Shown here: positions 8,571-17,399 of the stretch, in pieces
How positions within the stretch are numbered: position 1 is the stretch's first letter
How the letters are laid out: every line of letters begins with the position of its first letter
Assembly (NCBI GenBank): GCA_002428735.1
Contig: DIXO01000001.1
Location: 61,174-125,173 of the forward strand
Length of the DNA stretch: 64,000 nt
Reading direction: 5' to 3'
Source of the DNA: Syntrophaceae bacterium UBA6078
GTDB lineage: Bacteria; Desulfobacterota; Syntrophia; Syntrophales; UBA2210
Notes under the pieces: generated by a model
Database searches by the model: none
What the model saw: the letters and a program-made list of their open reading frames with translations, nothing else
What the model was told of the DNA's origin: nothing
Translations under genes and position numbers: made by a program

Positions 8571-11500
8571 TTACGCATCTTCGAGCAATTCAACATTGAT
8601 GGCCAGCCCCTGCAATTCTTTGACCAGCACGTTAAAGGATTCGGGCAGTCCGGGTTCAAGGGTATGCTCCCCCTTGACGATGGCCTCATACATCCTCGTT
8701 CTCCCCACCACGTCGTCAGCCTTGACGGTCAGAAACTCCTGCAGGGCGTAAGCGGCTCCGTAAGCTTCAATCGCCCACACTTCCATCTCGCCCAGTCTCT
8801 GCCCGCCGAACTGCGCCTTTCCACCGAGGGGCTGCTGGGTGACGAGAGAATAGGGGCCAATGGATCGCGCATGAATCTTGTCATCAACGAGGTGATGCAG
8901 TTTCAACATGTAAATCATCCCCACGGTCACCGGCTGATCAAAGGGCTCTCCCGTCCGGCCGTCGTAGAGCCTCGTCTGCCCCGTTTCCGGCAGACCGGCG
9001 GCCTTGAGCATATCCTTGATCTCGTCCTCATGGGCCCCGTCAAAAACCGGGGTGGCCATGGGGATTCCTTTTTCCAGTCTGGAGACAAGTTTTCCGAGAT
9101 CTTCGTCAGTGGCCCCATCAACAAAGGCGTCAAATTCGGGAGATGCGTACACCTTCTTCATCTCTTGCTTCGCCAAATCCATGCCGGCACTCTCTGCAAG
9201 GGCATGGATCTTTTCCCCCAATCCCTTGGCCGCCCACCCGAGATGGGTTTCAAGGATCTGGCCGACGTTCATACGCGATGGCACCCCGAGCGGATTCAGG
9301 ACGATATCAACCGGCGTCCCGTCCTCAAAGAAGGGCATATCCTCCTCCGGGAGTATCCTCGAGAGCACACCCTTGTTCCCGTGTCTGCCGGCCATCTTGT
9401 CACCCACGGAAAGCTTCCTCTTGATAGCAACATAGACCTTCACCAGCTTGATGACACCGGGGGGCAGTTCATCCCCCACCGTGACCTTGTCTATCTTCTC
9501 AGCGAAAAAGGCCTCGATGCCCTCCACCCGTTCGGCAAGGCCTTCAAAGAGGGCCCGCGCCCTCCCTTCCGCCTCAAAATCATCGAGAGTGATATCCTTC
9601 CAGAGCCTGGAGGGGATATGATCAAGAATCTCCCTCGTAATGGTCTCCCCTTTCTTCAGCAGGATCTTCCTTCCGTTCGGATCGGCCAGTTTCGAGGCGG
9701 ATGTTTTCCCTGTCAGCAATTTGACGATCTTTTTATCCACATTTTCGGTGACGATTCTGATTTCATCGTCCCGGTCTTTCAGGAGACCGTCGATCTCTTC
9801 GTCTTCTATCTCTTTGGATCTGCTGTCCTTATCAGCTCCCTTGCGGGTAAATATCTTGGCGTCGATCACCACCCCATCAACACCGGGAGGAACCCTGAGC
9901 GAGGTATCTCTCACGTCGCCCGCCTTTTCTCCGAATATGGCCCGGAGCAGTTTTTCCTCGGGGGACAACTGGGTCTCCCCCTTGGGGGTGACTTTCCCCA
10001 CGAGGATATCCCCCGCCTTGACCGACGCGCCCATCCTCACAATGCCGCTTTCATCCAGATTCCTCAGGGCATCCTCACCCACATTGGGGATATCCCGCGT
10101 AATCTCTTCCTTCCCCAGCTTGGTATCTCTCGCCACCGTCTCGAATTCTTCTATGTGAACGGAGGTATAGATATCATCCTTGGCGATTCTTTCGTTGATC
10201 AATATTGAATCTTCGTAGTTGTATCCGCCCCACGGCATGAAGGCAACCATGACGTTTCTTCCCAGCGCCAGTTCGCCATTATCGGTTGCCGGACCGTCGG
10301 CTATGATATCACCCCTATTGACCCGGCTCCCTCTGTCCACGATCGGTTTGTGATTAAAACAGGTATTCTGGTTTGAACGCTGATATTTGATCAAGCTGTA
10401 AATATCGACACCGATATCGGAGGCATCGAGATCCCTCACGTCCCGTTTAATGACGATCCGTGCGGCATCAACATCCTCGACAATACCCGCCTCTTTTGCC
10501 ACGATGACGGCGCCTGAATCCCGCGCCACAACCGCTCCCATCCCGGTCCCCACGAGAGGTGCCTCCGGCTTGAGGAGCGGCACGGCCTGACGCTGCATAT
10601 TGGAGCCCATCAGTGCCCGGTTGGCATCATCGTGCTCCAGAAAGGGGATCAAACCCGCAGCGACGGAAACAAGCTGACTGGGAGACACATCCATCAGATC
10701 CACCTCTCCCGGGGTAACGGTCATGTAATTTCCACTCTTTCGGGCAGTGATGAGTTCTCCCGTAAACTTCCCCTTCGAATCGACAGGGACGTTCGCCTGG
10801 GCTATGATGTAATCCTCTTCCTCGGTCGCGGTAAGATACCGGATCTCATCAAGGACCCGTCCCCCCTTGACTACCCGGTAGGGTGTTTCTATAAAACCGT
10901 AATCATTGACCCGCGCATAGGCGCTGAGGGACACAATCAGACCGATGTTGGGACCTTCCGGAGTTTCGACCGGACAGACACGCCCATAGTGGGTATTGTG
11001 CACATCCCGCACCTCAAAACCCGCCCTCTCGCGGGTGAGGCCCCCGGGACCAAGGGCGGAGAGCCTTCTCTTGTGCGTGATCTCGGAGAGAGGGTTAGTC
11101 TGATCCATAAATTGGGACAGCTGGCTGCTGCCGAAAAACTCGTTGACTACAGCCGTAACCGGTTTGGCATTGATAAGATCATGGGGCATCATGGTTTCTA
11201 TATCGAGGAGATTCATCTTCTCCTTGATTGCCCGCTCCATCCGTACCAGTCCAATCCGGTACTGATTTTCTATCAGTTCTCCAACCGATCTGATCCTCCG
11301 GTTTCCGAGGTGATCAATATCATCCACACTGTATTCAGGTACGCCGTCTCTCAGATTGACGAGGTACTTGACCGCTTCCATGACATCCTCCCGGCGGAGA
11401 ACCGTCACATCCGAAGGCACGTTCATGCGAAGCTTGTAGTTCATCTTCACCCGTCCCACATCGGACAGGTCATACGTGTCCTGGCTGAAAAAGAGGCTGT

Positions 11501-12659
11501 TGAAAAATCGATGGGCCGTTTCAAGGGATGGGGGATTGCTGGGCCTCAACCGTCGATATATGTCGATAATGGCTTCCTCTCCGGTCTCGATCTTATCGAT
11601 GAGCATGGTATTCCTGATATAGGCATTCGCATCCTCCTCATCGAGCTGAATCAGTTTCAACTCAGCGATCTTCCTTTCAAGGATGAGATGAATGCTGTCT
11701 TCATGCAGCTCATCATTGCATTTCAAGAGGACTTCGCCCGTTCCAGGATCCACTACGTCAGCAGCAAGAGCCTTCCCCAGAAGGTAATCCCGGCCTACAT
11801 CCAGCCGATCTATCCGCGCTTCCTCCACCCGTTTCAGGAAGGTCTTCGAGATCTTTCTTCCCTTTTTAAGGATAACCTCGCCTGTCTTCGAATCCTTGAT
11901 GTCTTCTGGCAGTTTCTCGCCAATAATATTTTCATCCACGATCAAAGAGACACGGTCGCCATCTAGGACAACCTTCTCAATATTGTAGAAGTATCCCATC
12001 AGCTCTTCCGGAGAATAGCCCATGGCCTTGAGGAGGACCGTAACCGGCATCTTTCTCCGTCTGTCCACCCGTGCGTAGAGGATATCCTTCGGGTCGAATT
12101 CGAGATCAAGCCATGAGCCTCGTATGGGGATTACCCTGGCTGAATATATCAGTTTGCCGCTTGCGTGGGTTTTTCCCTTGTCGTGACCGAAAAATATCCC
12201 CGGCGACCGATGCAGCTGGCTGACGATCACCCTCTCGGTACCGTTGATATTGAAGGTACCCTTGTCGGTCATCAAGGGGATCTCACCGAAGTATATCTCC
12301 TGTTCCTTGATGTCGCGTATGGTCCTCTGCCCGCCGCTGCGGCCATTACTGTCGAACACGACAAGCCGAACCACGACCCTCAGAGGAGCGTTATAGGTCA
12401 TCCCCCTTTGCGTACATTCACGAATATCATACCGGGGAGTGCCAATCTTGTAGCTGACGAATTCCAGCGAGCATTTTCCGCTGAAATCAACAATGGGAAA
12501 GACGCTCTTGAACGCCCCCTGGAGACCGAAGTTCCCTCTTCTTTCAGGCTCCACGTCGGTCTGAAGGAATTTTTCATAGGATTTTCTCTGAATTTCTATG
12601 AGATCGGGTATCTCAACGATCTTTTTGATGCGGCCGAAACTTTTTCTATGTGTACCCAT
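8571..12659 (-). CDS. rpoB: DNA-directed RNA polymerase subunit beta
   Basis: This 1362-residue subunit pairs with beta' to form the active cleft. The rifampicin-binding cluster is present (FFGSSQLSQFMDQ, then ITHKRRLSALGPGG); the residues matching E. coli D516, H526 and S531 are unchanged, so the enzyme should be rifampicin-sensitive by sequence, with T in place of N518. The ATG of MGTHRKSFGR is preferred because AAGGATCACT precedes it; a start ten codons upstream is possible. It lies 130 bases after rplL. Confidence 0.98.
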   Translation of the reverse strand: MGTHRKSFGRIKKIVEIPDLIEIQRKSYEKFLQTDVEPERRGNFGLQGAFKSVFPIVDFSGKCSLEFVSYKIGTPRYDIRECTQRGMTYNAPLRVVVRLVVFDSNGRSGGQRTIRDIKEQEIYFGEIPLMTDKGTFNINGTERVIVSQLHRSPGIFFGHDKGKTHASGKLIYSARVIPIRGSWLDLEFDPKDILYARVDRRRKMPVTVLLKAMGYSPEELMGYFYNIEKVVLDGDRVSLIVDENIIGEKLPEDIKDSKTGEVILKKGRKISKTFLKRVEEARIDRLDVGRDYLLGKALAADVVDPGTGEVLLKCNDELHEDSIHLILERKIAELKLIQLDEEDANAYIRNTMLIDKIETGEEAIIDIYRRLRPSNPPSLETAHRFFNSLFFSQDTYDLSDVGRVKMNYKLRMNVPSDVTVLRREDVMEAVKYLVNLRDGVPEYSVDDIDHLGNRRIRSVGELIENQYRIGLVRMERAIKEKMNLLDIETMMPHDLINAKPVTAVVNEFFGSSQLSQFMDQTNPLSEITHKRRLSALGPGGLTRERAGFEVRDVHNTHYGRVCPVETPEGPNIGLIVSLSAYARVNDYGFIETPYRVVKGGRVLDEIRYLTATEEEDYIIAQANVPVDSKGKFTGELITARKSGNYMTVTPGEVDLMDVSPSQLVSVAAGLIPFLEHDDANRALMGSNMQRQAVPLLKPEAPLVGTGMGAVVARDSGAVIVAKEAGIVEDVDAARIVIKRDVRDLDASDIGVDIYSLIKYQRSNQNTCFNHKPIVDRGSRVNRGDIIADGPATDNGELALGRNVMVAFMPWGGYNYEDSILINERIAKDDIYTSVHIEEFETVARDTKLGKEEITRDIPNVGEDALRNLDESGIVRMGASVKAGDILVGKVTPKGETQLSPEEKLLRAIFGEKAGDVRDTSLRVPPGVDGVVIDAKIFTRKGADKDSRSKEIEDEEIDGLLKDRDDEIRIVTENVDKKIVKLLTGKTSASKLADPNGRKILLKKGETITREILDHIPSRLWKDITLDDFEAEGRARALFEGLAERVEGIEAFFAEKIDKVTVGDELPPGVIKLVKVYVAIKRKLSVGDKMAGRHGNKGVLSRILPEEDMPFFEDGTPVDIVLNPLGVPSRMNVGQILETHLGWAAKGLGEKIHALAESAGMDLAKQEMKKVYASPEFDAFVDGATDEDLGKLVSRLEKGIPMATPVFDGAHEDEIKDMLKAAGLPETGQTRLYDGRTGEPFDQPVTVGMIYMLKLHHLVDDKIHARSIGPYSLVTQQPLGGKAQFGGQRLGEMEVWAIEAYGAAYALQEFLTVKADDVVGRTRMYEAIVKGEHTLEPGLPESFNVLVKELQGLAINVELLEDA

Positions 12660-12789
12660 AGTGATCCTTATAAATACGCTGCCCTTCATAAAAGAGAGAA
12701 GCCAGAACAGAAAAAACTCCTCTGACCTCTGGCTTCAGCACTCCCGCCATTGAATCTCCTCGTAACGCTCAGTTCACTCAGTGCGACGG

Positions 12790-13176
12790 TTACTTGATCT
12801 CCACTGTTGCGCCCACTTCTTCCAACTTTGCCTTCATTTCTTCAGCCTCGGCCTTCGACACGCCCTCCTTGACGGGCTTGGGAACGCCTTCAACCAGATC
12901 CTTGGCTTCTTTCAGCCCTAACCCCGTTATGGCTCTGGCCACCTTGATGACCTGGATCTTCTGATCGCCGAATCCCGTGAGAATAACGTCAAAATCTGTT
13001 TTTTCCTCCGCCGGCCCGGCAGCCGCTGCCGGCCCGGTCGCCGCTGCCGCCGCCACGGGAGCTGCCGCGGAGACGCCGAATTTTTCCTCCAGTTCTTTCA
13101 CCATCTCGGACAGTTCAAGAACCGTCATATTTTCAATAAAACTGATAACATCTTCCTTTGTAATTTTTGTTGCCAT
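12790..13176 (-). CDS. rplL: 50S ribosomal protein L7/L12
   Basis: The 128-residue product has the N-terminal dimerisation helix, an Ala/Pro-rich hinge (about residues 36-57) and the conserved C-terminal factor-binding domain with KIQVIKVARAITGLGLKEAK. It forms the stalk that recruits translational GTPases through L10. It starts 26 bases after rplJ. Confidence 0.97.
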   Translation of the reverse strand: MATKITKEDVISFIENMTVLELSEMVKELEEKFGVSAAAPVAAAAATGPAAAAGPAEEKTDFDVILTGFGDQKIQVIKVARAITGLGLKEAKDLVEGVPKPVKEGVSKAEAEEMKAKLEEVGATVEIK

Positions 13177-13202
13177 TGTTCGTTATATCCTTTCCTGTGT
13201 GT

Positions 13203-13724
13203 CTAATTTTTTTCTTTGTTTTGTCTATGAGCCTCAAGCACCTGAACAAACCCCCGGGGGACCGCGCTCAGGACGGTCACAAGCTGGGTCTGAACTCCCA
13301 CCAGGACGGAAAGGAGTTTCCCCAGAAGAATCTCCCTGCTTGGCAGTTCTGCCAGCGCCTTGATCTGATCCCTGGATAACAGCTTGCCATCCAGCACACC
13401 CGCCTCGATCTCAAGCTTGGCGTTCTTCTTGGCAAACTCCACCAGTATCTTGGTTGGCTCAGCCACAGCACCGAAGTTCATCATGAGAGCCTTGGGACCT
13501 TTGAGATACTCATCCAGCGGTAATAACTCCGTGTCCTTCAAAGCAATGCTGAGAAGGCTGTTTTTCACCACCTTGAACTCGCTCTCGGCTTTGCGCAGTG
13601 CATTGCGCAGGTCCGTAATATCCTTGACCGTGATACCGCTATAGTTTGCAAGAACAGCCAGCTTAACACCCTTGAGCTTTTCATGAAGCTCCGCAACAAC
13701 ACGTTCCTTCGTACTTCTATTCAA
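13203..13724 (-). CDS. rplJ: 50S ribosomal protein L10
   Basis: L10 anchors L7/L12 dimers to the ribosome. A TTG start (MNRSTKERVVAEL, 173 residues) is chosen: AAGGAGG lies 7 bases upstream of it. An ATG six codons earlier would place the Shine-Dalgarno inside the coding sequence and is less likely. The L10 domain is intact (LANYSGITVKDITDLRNALR; the GPKALMMNFG region). The 5' untranslated region carries an L10-leader-like element through which L10-L12 probably represses rplJL. Confidence 0.93.
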   Translation of the reverse strand: MNRSTKERVVAELHEKLKGVKLAVLANYSGITVKDITDLRNALRKAESEFKVVKNSLLSIALKDTELLPLDEYLKGPKALMMNFGAVAEPTKILVEFAKKNAKLEIEAGVLDGKLLSRDQIKALAELPSREILLGKLLSVLVGVQTQLVTVLSAVPRGFVQVLEAHRQNKEKN

Positions 13725-13834
13725 TACATGGCCTCCTTCCATTTGTTGAGTTTCAAAATACCCTGCCGCCCTGAGGCGATCAAGATTCTCTGAAAGTCAG
13801 ACCACTATACAGGAAAAGATATTGCTTCAACTCC

Positions 13835-13896
13835 TCCATAGTCTCGGCAGGCCGACTTCCTGTTCGATTAAACGCTACGGTGCCTGCTGTCTCTGA
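13835..13896 (-). promoter_or_regulatory. Ribosomal protein L10 leader (autoregulatory RNA)
   Basis: The space between rplA and rplJ is 185 bases. On the transcribed strand it contains GACAGCAGGCACCGTAG followed by GGCCTGCCGAGAC, matching the paired elements of the known L10 leader family in which the L10-(L12)4 complex binds a kink-turn to repress rplJL. Boundaries are approximate. Recognition is by eye; a covariance-model search for the L10 leader family would confirm it. Confidence 0.72.
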
Positions 13897-13909
13897 CCTT
13901 TTTCTCTCT

Positions 13910-14620
13910 TTATACAGCCTTTAAAATACTCCTCACATCCATGGGATCAATACTGACTCCCGGACCCATGGTCGTGGAAAGGGAAATAGCTTTCAGGTAT
14001 GTTCCCTTGCTGGATGCAGGTTTCAGTTTCAGTATGGATTCCAGCAGCGCCAGGATATTCTCCGACAACTTATTCGCCCCGAATGAGACCTTCCCGACGG
14101 GGCTGTGGACAATCCCTGCCTTCTCAACTCTGAACTCAACCTTCCCCGCCTTCAGTTCTTCGACCGCCCCCTTTACGTCGAATGTTACCGTGCCCACCTT
14201 GGGATTAGGCATGAGGCCCCGGGGTCCCAGAATTTTACCCAGCTTCCCCACAGCGCCCATCATGTCCGGAGTGGCCACGACCCTGTCGAATTCCATCCAG
14301 CCACCCTTGATCTTTTCAACAAGGTCATCCGAACCGGCACAGTCAGCTCCCGCATCAAGGGCCTCCCGTTCCTTATCCCCCTTCGCGAAAACCAGCACCC
14401 GTACTGTCTTGCCAAGGCCATGGGGGAGAACCACGCTCCCGCGGACCATCTGGTCCGCGTACTTGGGATTGACCCCCAGTTTAATGGCGACATCCGCCGT
14501 CTCATCGAACTTCGCCTTCGCGGTCGATACCGCCAGTTCAACGGCTTCTCCCAGCGAATACTTCCTGCCAGGCTCCACCTTACTACTTTCCTCTAGATAT
14601 TTCTTGCCCCTCTTAGACAT
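13910..14620 (-). CDS. rplA: 50S ribosomal protein L1
   Basis: The 236-residue product is L1, the mobile stalk protein that moves deacylated tRNA out of the E site. Signatures: KRGKKYLEESSKVE at the start and the conserved GKILGPRGLMPNPKVGTV near residue 130. It follows rplK by 23 bases. In E. coli L1 represses rplKA; no target site was identified here. Confidence 0.97.
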   Translation of the reverse strand: MSKRGKKYLEESSKVEPGRKYSLGEAVELAVSTAKAKFDETADVAIKLGVNPKYADQMVRGSVVLPHGLGKTVRVLVFAKGDKEREALDAGADCAGSDDLVEKIKGGWMEFDRVVATPDMMGAVGKLGKILGPRGLMPNPKVGTVTFDVKGAVEELKAGKVEFRVEKAGIVHSPVGKVSFGANKLSENILALLESILKLKPASSKGTYLKAISLSTTMGPGVSIDPMDVRSILKAV

Positions 14621-14643
14621 CTTGTTTAAACCCCGAAGTAAGA

Positions 14644-15069
14644 TTATTTGGCGATTTCAATACCCATGGATCGCGCAGTTCCCGCCACCGTGGCCATGGC
14701 TCCATCCATATCGACGGCATTGAGATCCCCATACTTAATTTCAGCAATTTCCCTCAGTTGTTTGGGGGTTATCGTTCCCACCTTGTCCCTCTTGGGATCT
14801 CCCGCCCCCTTCGCAATCTTCGCAGCCTGCTTCAGCAGCACCGCCGTCGGAGGGGTCTTGGTAATAAAGGTAAACGACTTATCGGCATATACGGTTATCT
14901 CAACCGGTATGATCGTACCCTCCTGATTCTGCGTCAGGGCATTATAGGCCTTGCAGAACTCCATGATGTTCACCCCGTGCTGACCCAGGGCAGGGCCGAT
15001 AGGCGGCGACGGTGTAGCTTTGCCGGCCTGAATTTGCAGCTTTATGCTCGCGATAACCTTCTTAGCCAT
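14644..15069 (-). CDS. rplK: 50S ribosomal protein L11
   Basis: The 141-residue product is L11 (IKLQIQAGKATPSPPIGPAL, GQHGVNIMEFCKAYN), which with its rRNA site forms the GTPase-associated centre and is needed for RelA activation. The proline-rich N-terminal switch region is intact. It follows nusG by 49 bases. Confidence 0.97.
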   Translation of the reverse strand: MAKKVIASIKLQIQAGKATPSPPIGPALGQHGVNIMEFCKAYNALTQNQEGTIIPVEITVYADKSFTFITKTPPTAVLLKQAAKIAKGAGDPKRDKVGTITPKQLREIAEIKYGDLNAVDMDGAMATVAGTARSMGIEIAK

Positions 15070-15118
15070 GAGACTCCCCTCTGTTTCCCTCTCGTTTTAA
15101 GATGTTCTTTCGATTTTA

Positions 15119-15649
15119 CTAGTTCTGTACCACCTGTATAAAATCCAGTTCCACGGGGGTCGACCTGCCGAAGATGGATACGATGACCCGCAACTTTCCC
15201 TTCTCGGGTCTGACCTCATCAACAACCCCGTCAAAGTTGGTAAAGGGACCATCCACAATCCTCACATGATCCCCCACCTCAAACTTGAATTTCGGCTGGG
15301 GTTTCAGGGTCCCCTCATCTATCTTGGTCTTCAGGGACTGCACCGACGCGTCAGGTATGGGAGACGGCCTGTCCTTCGTCCCGATAAAACCGGTAACCTT
15401 GGGGGTCTCTTTCACCAGATGCCAGGTCTCGTCGGTCAGCTCCATCCGCACCAGTATGTAGCCGGGGAAGAATTTCCGCTTCGAAGTCTTCTTTTCACCC
15501 TTCTTGAGTTCGACAACATCCTCCTCGGGTATGAGGATGTCCTCGAAATGGTCCTGCATGCCAAAGGTTGCCACCCGCTCTTCCAGAGAGCGCTTGACCC
15601 TGTTTTCAAAACCAGAGTATGTGTGAACAACGTACCAGTTGAAAGCCAT
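15119..15649 (-). CDS. nusG: Transcription termination/antitermination protein NusG
   Basis: The 176-residue product has the NGN domain (WYVVHTYSGFENRVKRSLE) that binds the RNA polymerase clamp, and a C-terminal KOW domain (FEVGDHVRIVDGPFTNFDG) that contacts Rho or S10. It is placed directly after secE (4 bases apart), the near-universal order secE-nusG-rplK. Confidence 0.97.
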   Translation of the reverse strand: MAFNWYVVHTYSGFENRVKRSLEERVATFGMQDHFEDILIPEEDVVELKKGEKKTSKRKFFPGYILVRMELTDETWHLVKETPKVTGFIGTKDRPSPIPDASVQSLKTKIDEGTLKPQPKFKFEVGDHVRIVDGPFTNFDGVVDEVRPEKGKLRVIVSIFGRSTPVELDFIQVVQN

Positions 15650-15653
15650 AATG

Positions 15654-15857
15654 TTAACTCAATACTAACCGCACTATCTTGGTGAGACCGAAATCCACGA
15701 TACCAAGGAATATGGAAACGATAACAACTACAACGATCACGACGGAAGTCGATGCAAGGGCTTCCTTGGGTGTTGGCCATGTAACCTTTTTCAGCTCGGC
15801 CTTCGCCTCGCTGAGAAAGTGTCTCACAGTGCTTATCACCGACTGTATCTTCCCCAT
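15654..15857 (-). CDS. secE: Protein translocase subunit SecE
   Basis: This 67-residue protein has the SecE pattern: a short amphipathic helix with FLSEAKAELKKVTWPTPKEA followed by one membrane span (about residues 37-60). It clamps the SecY channel. This is the short single-span form found in most bacteria outside the enterics. It lies between tRNA-Trp and nusG. Confidence 0.96.
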   Translation of the reverse strand: MGKIQSVISTVRHFLSEAKAELKKVTWPTPKEALASTSVVIVVVVIVSIFLGIVDFGLTKIVRLVLS

Positions 15858-15883
15858 CCTACATCACCTCGGAGAACACATAT

Positions 15884-15960
15884 TGGCAGGCCAGGAGGGA
15901 TTCGAACCCCCAACACCCGGATTTGGAGTCCGGTGCTCTAGCCGTTAGAGCTACTGGCCT
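15884..15960 (-). tRNA. tRNA-Trp (CCA)
   Basis: A 77-base cloverleaf on the minus strand. The 7-bp acceptor stem AGGCCAG/CTGGCCT, the T-loop GGTTCGAATCC and the anticodon CCA in CTCCAAA are present, and the 3' CCA is encoded. It lies between rpmG and secE, as in several proteobacteria. Confidence 0.97.
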
Positions 15961-16079
15961 GTTCCGGACACCATGCCCCTCGCGACACACTCAGGAAAAC
16001 CGCACGGGGACATTTGCATTTTTCTCGCTTCACAACAGCGCCCCCGGAAGACATTCCTCGCCGCAAACACAGGGGATGG

Positions 16080-16229
16080 CTACTTCGTTTCTTTGTGTTC
16101 CGTATGCCGCTGACAGAATTTGCAATACTTCTTCATCTCAAGACGGTTTTTCGTGATCCGCTTGTTCTTCGTCGTCGTGTAATTTCTCTGTTTGCATTCC
16201 CCACACGCAAGGGTAACGATATCTCTCAT
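16080..16229 (-). CDS. rpmG: 50S ribosomal protein L33
   Basis: A 49-codon gene reading MRDIVTLACGECKQRNYTTT and ending KFCQRHTEHKETK. It is L33 of the zinc-binding (four-cysteine) type: two CxxC pairs at C9/C12 and C36/C39. L33 lies near the E site of the 50S subunit. It is placed between tRNA-Thr(GGU) and tRNA-Trp in the tRNA-secE operon. The zinc-ligand form often has a cysteine-free paralogue elsewhere used under zinc limitation; none is in this window. Confidence 0.95.
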   Translation of the reverse strand: MRDIVTLACGECKQRNYTTTKNKRITKNRLEMKKYCKFCQRHTEHKETK

Positions 16230-16254
16230 ATCGATCAACCTGCTTTCACCAAAA

Positions 16255-16330
16255 TGGAGCCCACGACCAGGATTGAACTGGTGACCTCATCCTTACCAAG
16301 GATGTGCTCTACCGACTGAGCTACGTGGGC
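16255..16330 (-). tRNA. tRNA-Thr (GGT)
   Basis: A 76-base tRNA with acceptor stem GCCCACG/CGTGGGC, anticodon GGT (CTTGGTAAG) and encoded CCA. It is the fourth of four clustered tRNA genes before rpmG in the transcript. Confidence 0.97.
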
Positions 16331-16368
16331 CGATAACAATCCCCTTCCTCACTCCAGAGAGGCAAAAA

Positions 16369-16444
16369 TGGAGCGGGAAACGGGATTCGAACCCGCGACC
16401 CTCAGCTTGGAAGGCTGACGCTCTAGCCCCTGAGCTATTCCCGC
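16369..16444 (-). tRNA. tRNA-Gly (TCC)
   Basis: A 76-base tRNA with acceptor stem GCGGGAA/TTCCCGC, anticodon TCC (CTTCCAAG) and encoded CCA. Third in the Thr-Tyr-Gly-Thr cluster, the same order as thrU-tyrU-glyT-thrT of E. coli. Confidence 0.97.
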
Positions 16445-16472
16445 CTCATGAAAATCCAAAATGACAAAAATA

Positions 16473-16557
16473 TGGTGGAGGGGGGAGGACTTGAACCTCC
16501 GTAGGCTTCGCCGGCAGATTTACAGTCTGCTCCCTTTGACCACTCGGGAACCCCTCC
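16473..16557 (-). tRNA. tRNA-Tyr (GTA)
   Basis: An 85-base class II tRNA with a long variable arm, acceptor stem GGAGGGG/CCCCTCC, anticodon GTA (CTGTAAATC) and encoded CCA. Confidence 0.97.
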
Positions 16558-16575
16558 ACACCAGTCATCAGCAAC

Positions 16576-16651
16576 TGGAGCTGGCGATGGGACTCGAACC
16601 CGCGACCTGCTGATTACAAATCAGCTGCTCTACCAATTGAGCTACGCCAGC
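16576..16651 (-). tRNA. tRNA-Thr (TGT)
   Basis: A 76-base tRNA with acceptor stem GCTGGCG/CGCCAGC, anticodon TGT (TTTGTAAT) and encoded CCA. First gene of the superoperon, about 105 bases downstream of the promoter at 16757-16785. Confidence 0.97.
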
Positions 16652-16756
16652 ACGTTAGCTTATCCATATTACAGGGGTTTCAAGCAGCGGAACGGGCGGG
16701 CAATACCTCAAAGCCCTTCAATGAACGCGCTTGTCGCCCTTCGAATAGAATCCGGG

Positions 16757-16785
16757 ATACTAGATACAAAAGATGTATTTGTCAA
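16757..16785 (-). promoter_or_regulatory. Sigma-70 promoter of the tRNA-secE-rpl-rpoBC superoperon
   Basis: On the minus strand TTGACA (16785-16780), a 17-base spacer and TAGTAT (16762-16757), followed by a GC-rich discriminator CCCGGA. A perfect -35, optimal spacing and GC-rich discriminator are typical of stable-RNA promoters under stringent control. It is the only clear promoter between tRNA-Thr and the AMMECR1 gene, which ends at 16833. Confidence 0.8.
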
Positions 16786-16832
16786 GGGTTTTTTATTGGA
16801 AATCGTGATTGAAGAAGAAAAATCGTCAGCCC

Positions 16833-17399
16833 TTACTCCTCGCTAAACACCTGCGCGGAAAAAATAAATATCTGCGCATCCGGATCTTTCCATGCATCAT
16901 CCCGAAGTCCCGCTTTTCTGCAGGTTTCCTCCAGAAAGGTAGTCCGGTCCCACTTGTACTCAGAGGCAACCTGGGGCAGGAGCAAACCGGAACGGAGCCC
17001 TTTGACTATATAGATTCCATGTCGCCCCACTTCAATCTCGCCCACATCGTGTATCTGTTTCAGGGGAGTCAAGGCGGAAATTTCTATGTCGAGAGACTTG
17101 AGTTCATCCTCGCGGACGGGAGGAAATCGGGGGTCGTTGAAAGCCGCCGCCTGTGCCATCTCCTCGACCGTTTCACCGAGGGGCTTTCGTGCCTCGATGA
17201 ACCCGATACAGCCCCTTAAACGGCCCTGTTTCTTGAGGGTGACAAAGGCGCCCCTCTTTTCCTTCAAAGCACCTGACCCGATCTCCGGGGGAGACATCTT
17301 TATCCCGGCAAGGCGGGCCTCAATACTCTTCCGAGCCATGGTCAGGAGCAGGCCTTTTTCCTGCTGTGTCAGCTGCACATCGAGAACTTTCTCGCTCAT
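16833..17399 (-). CDS. AMMECR1 domain protein (AmmeMemoRadiSam system protein A)
   Basis: This 188-residue protein has the AMMECR1 hallmark RGCIGFIEA near residue 78 and AFNDPRFPPVREDEL near residue 100. The family is conserved from bacteria to humans, but its biochemical role is unsettled. Its ATG overlaps the stop of the MEMO-like gene (ATGA), so the two are translationally coupled. In many anaerobes the pair comes with a radical-SAM protein as a third member; that gene is not in this window. Function beyond membership of this system cannot be stated. Confidence 0.9.
   Translation of the reverse strand: MSEKVLDVQLTQQEKGLLLTMARKSIEARLAGIKMSPPEIGSGALKEKRGAFVTLKKQGRLRGCIGFIEARKPLGETVEEMAQAAAFNDPRFPPVREDELKSLDIEISALTPLKQIHDVGEIEVGRHGIYIVKGLRSGLLLPQVASEYKWDRTTFLEETCRKAGLRDDAWKDPDAQIFIFSAQVFSEE

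Noticed and set aside
8544..10208. Long open frame on the plus strand inside rpoB (554 codons)
   Set aside because: It is the complement of an unmistakable rpoB, has no recognisable domain, and long antisense frames are expected in such GC-rich coding.
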